Origin: Eubacteriaceae bacterium
GTDB taxonomy: Bacteria > Bacillota > Clostridia > Peptostreptococcales > Anaerovoracaceae
NCBI GenBank assembly: GCA_029012125.1
Contig: JAQXLM010000053.1
Coordinates: 1 to 34,533, forward strand
Reading direction: 5' to 3'
Length of the DNA: 34,533 bases
Numbering within the stretch: position 1 is the stretch's first letter; every line of letters starts with the position of its first letter. The position numbers were made by a program, and so were the translations under genes. Positions 33,532 through 34,533 of the stretch are shown piece after piece. The notes beneath the pieces are model-generated. The model saw only the letters and a program-made list of their open reading frames with translations, had not been told where the DNA came from and did no database searches.

Positions 33532-33777
33532 TTATCTAGCCAGATAGTCTCGTAGAATTTCTTCTACAAGGTCATCTCTATCTATGCGGCTAATCATTGT
33601 TCTTGCATTATTGAAGCTTGTGATATATGAAGGATCACCAGAAAGAATATATCCTACCATCTGGTCTATTCCGTTATATCCTCTTTCTTCAAGTGCTTGG
33701 TATACCTCTGCAAGGATTTCTCTGGTGGTCTTCTGCTGTGATTTAGATGCGTCGAACATAATCGTTTTTCTTTCCAT
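33532..33777 (-). CDS. ireB: IreB family regulatory phosphoprotein (UPF0297)
   Basis: Small 81-residue protein of the IreB/YrzL family. The start MERKTIMFD, the central TREILAEVYQALEERGYNGIDQMVGYILSGDPSYITSFNNARTMISRIDRDDLVEEILRDYL and the overall length are near-invariant in Firmicutes. In Enterococcus faecalis IreB is phosphorylated on threonine by the kinase IreK and tunes resistance to cephalosporins; this role should not be assumed here. GGGAG precedes the ATG. It follows alaS and has its own candidate promoter. Confidence 0.96.
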   Translation of the reverse strand: MERKTIMFDASKSQQKTTREILAEVYQALEERGYNGIDQMVGYILSGDPSYITSFNNARTMISRIDRDDLVEEILRDYLAR

Positions 33778-33813
33778 GGTTATTCTCCCTACTAATCATC
33801 AAATTTCAATTCC

Positions 33814-33842
33814 ATTATACTATGACAGCAGTTCTTCTGCAA
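33814..33842 (-). promoter_or_regulatory. Candidate promoter for ireB within the end of alaS
   Basis: A perfect TATAAT (33814-33819) directly follows the alaS stop codon. TTGCAG (33837-33842), 17 bp upstream, is a weak -35 inside the coding region. It would give an ireB transcript with a leader of about 30 bases. Confidence 0.5.
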
Positions 33843-34533
33843 CCTTAAATGCATCAGAAATTTTGGAAGAATCTTTAGCTCCTGCCTGAGCCATATCAGC
33901 CTTTCCACCACCGCCGCCTCCTGCAGCTGCTGCTATCTTCTTAATCATATTTCCGGCATGTAATCCCTTATCAAGCAGGTCATCAGTAATGGAAACAAGG
34001 AAAGTTACCTTTGGTCCGTTTACAGTGGCCAATACCATAACTATTCCGGAGTTATCTGCCTTAATATCGTCAGAAAGATTTCTCAAATCATTTATATTGT
34101 AATCTGCAAATTCCTTACATATAAGCTTAACGCCGTTAATTTCCTTCGCAGACTTAACCATGTCGCCTACTTCAGATCCCATTGCTGCTTTTTTGAAATC
34201 TTCAAGTTCTTTCTTTGTTTCCTTCAGCTCTTCACAGACAGCATTAGCTTTCTGAACAACTGCTGAAGTGTTTGCTTTCAATACTTCAGCAACCTTAGCT
34301 ACAGTAGCTTCTGTTTCCAGTGCTTTTTGCAGAACTCCTGTTCCGGTAACAGCTTCAATTCTGCGTACTCCTGAAGCAACTCCTGACTCGGCAATAATCT
34401 TAAAAGCACCGATCTGTCCGGTATTGGAAACATGTGTACCGCCGCAAAGCTCCATACTCCATCCACCGCAGTTTACAACTCTTACAGTGTCACCATACTT
34501 TTCACCAAAGAGAGCCATAGCACCCATTGCTTC
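33820..34533 (-). CDS. alaS: Alanyl-tRNA synthetase (C-terminal part, runs off the window)
   Basis: Charges tRNA-Ala. The frame is open to the window edge (EAMGAMALFGEKYGDTVRVV), so the ATG at 34527 in the ORF track is an internal methionine. WSMELCGGTHVSNTGQIGAFKII is the zinc-binding CxxTH part of the editing domain (second half: CGGTH). A coiled-coil stretch (about EATVAKVAEVLKANTSAVVQKANAVCEELKETKKELEDF) leads into the C-Ala domain, with the glycine-rich AAAAGGGGGGKADMAQAG segment near the end. The catalytic N-terminal part lies outside the window. Confidence 0.97.
   Translation of the reverse strand, partial: EAMGAMALFGEKYGDTVRVVNCGGWSMELCGGTHVSNTGQIGAFKIIAESGVASGVRRIEAVTGTGVLQKALETEATVAKVAEVLKANTSAVVQKANAVCEELKETKKELEDFKKAAMGSEVGDMVKSAKEINGVKLICKEFADYNINDLRNLSDDIKADNSGIVMVLATVNGPKVTFLVSITDDLLDKGLHAGNMIKKIAAAAGGGGGGKADMAQAGAKDSSKISDAFKVAEELLS

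Overview
The window looks like chromosome from a low-GC, strictly anaerobic Firmicute of the class Clostridia. The reasons are a pyruvate:ferredoxin-oxidoreductase-type subunit, the linked order mutS-mutL-miaA, the order alaS-ireB-ruvX, strong AGGAGG-type ribosome sites, Gram-positive LexA boxes, a Bce-type peptide-sensing module and a clostridial form of the purine pathway (PurL fused to PurQ, PurH split in two). The genus cannot be fixed from this sequence alone. I see no tRNA, rRNA, CRISPR array, insertion sequence or prophage.

Left part (1-9251, + strand). The end of a 2-oxoacid:ferredoxin oxidoreductase beta subunit is followed by a hairpin terminator and an extended -10 promoter. That promoter drives a tight operon: mutS, mutL, miaA, a Xer-like tyrosine recombinase, a methionine-gamma-lyase-family PLP enzyme and a TVP38/DedA-type membrane protein, closed by a terminator. 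Next comes a single small gene for a membrane-anchored LysM protein (YneA-like SOS division inhibitor). Its promoter carries three LexA boxes: one upstream of -35, one in the spacer and one just downstream of -10.

Middle part (about 9.7-19.2 kb). A 327-bp gene-free stretch holds three stem-loop structures. After it all genes are on the - strand: a GNAT acetyltransferase; a methyltransferase broken by an in-frame TAG just before SAM motif I; a YgjV-like membrane protein; a pair of bacterial PH-domain membrane proteins (YdbT/YdbS type); a GntR(YtrA)-ATPase-permease ABC operon with an operator over its own promoter; and an EamA transporter plus amidohydrolase pair.

Right part (19.3-34.5 kb, - strand). 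A long purine operon runs purE-purM-purN-purO-like IMP cyclohydrolase-AICAR formyltransferase-purD-purL. A Bce-type response regulator and sensor kinase follow purL after only 9 bp. A terminator and a separate BceR-type promoter then precede the BceAB-type peptide-resistance ABC transporter. Upstream of purE lie ruvX, ireB and the 3' part of alaS, which runs off the window.

As a system, the left operon and the SOS gene deal with DNA repair and the damage checkpoint, the middle is envelope and transport accessory material, and the right joins purine synthesis to a cell-envelope-stress module. I found no clearly new multi-gene system. The points most worth a second look are the three-box SOS promoter, the methyltransferase nonsense codon, the purL-bceRS junction with its terminator/promoter overlap, and the structured non-coding stretch at 9.75-9.85 kb.
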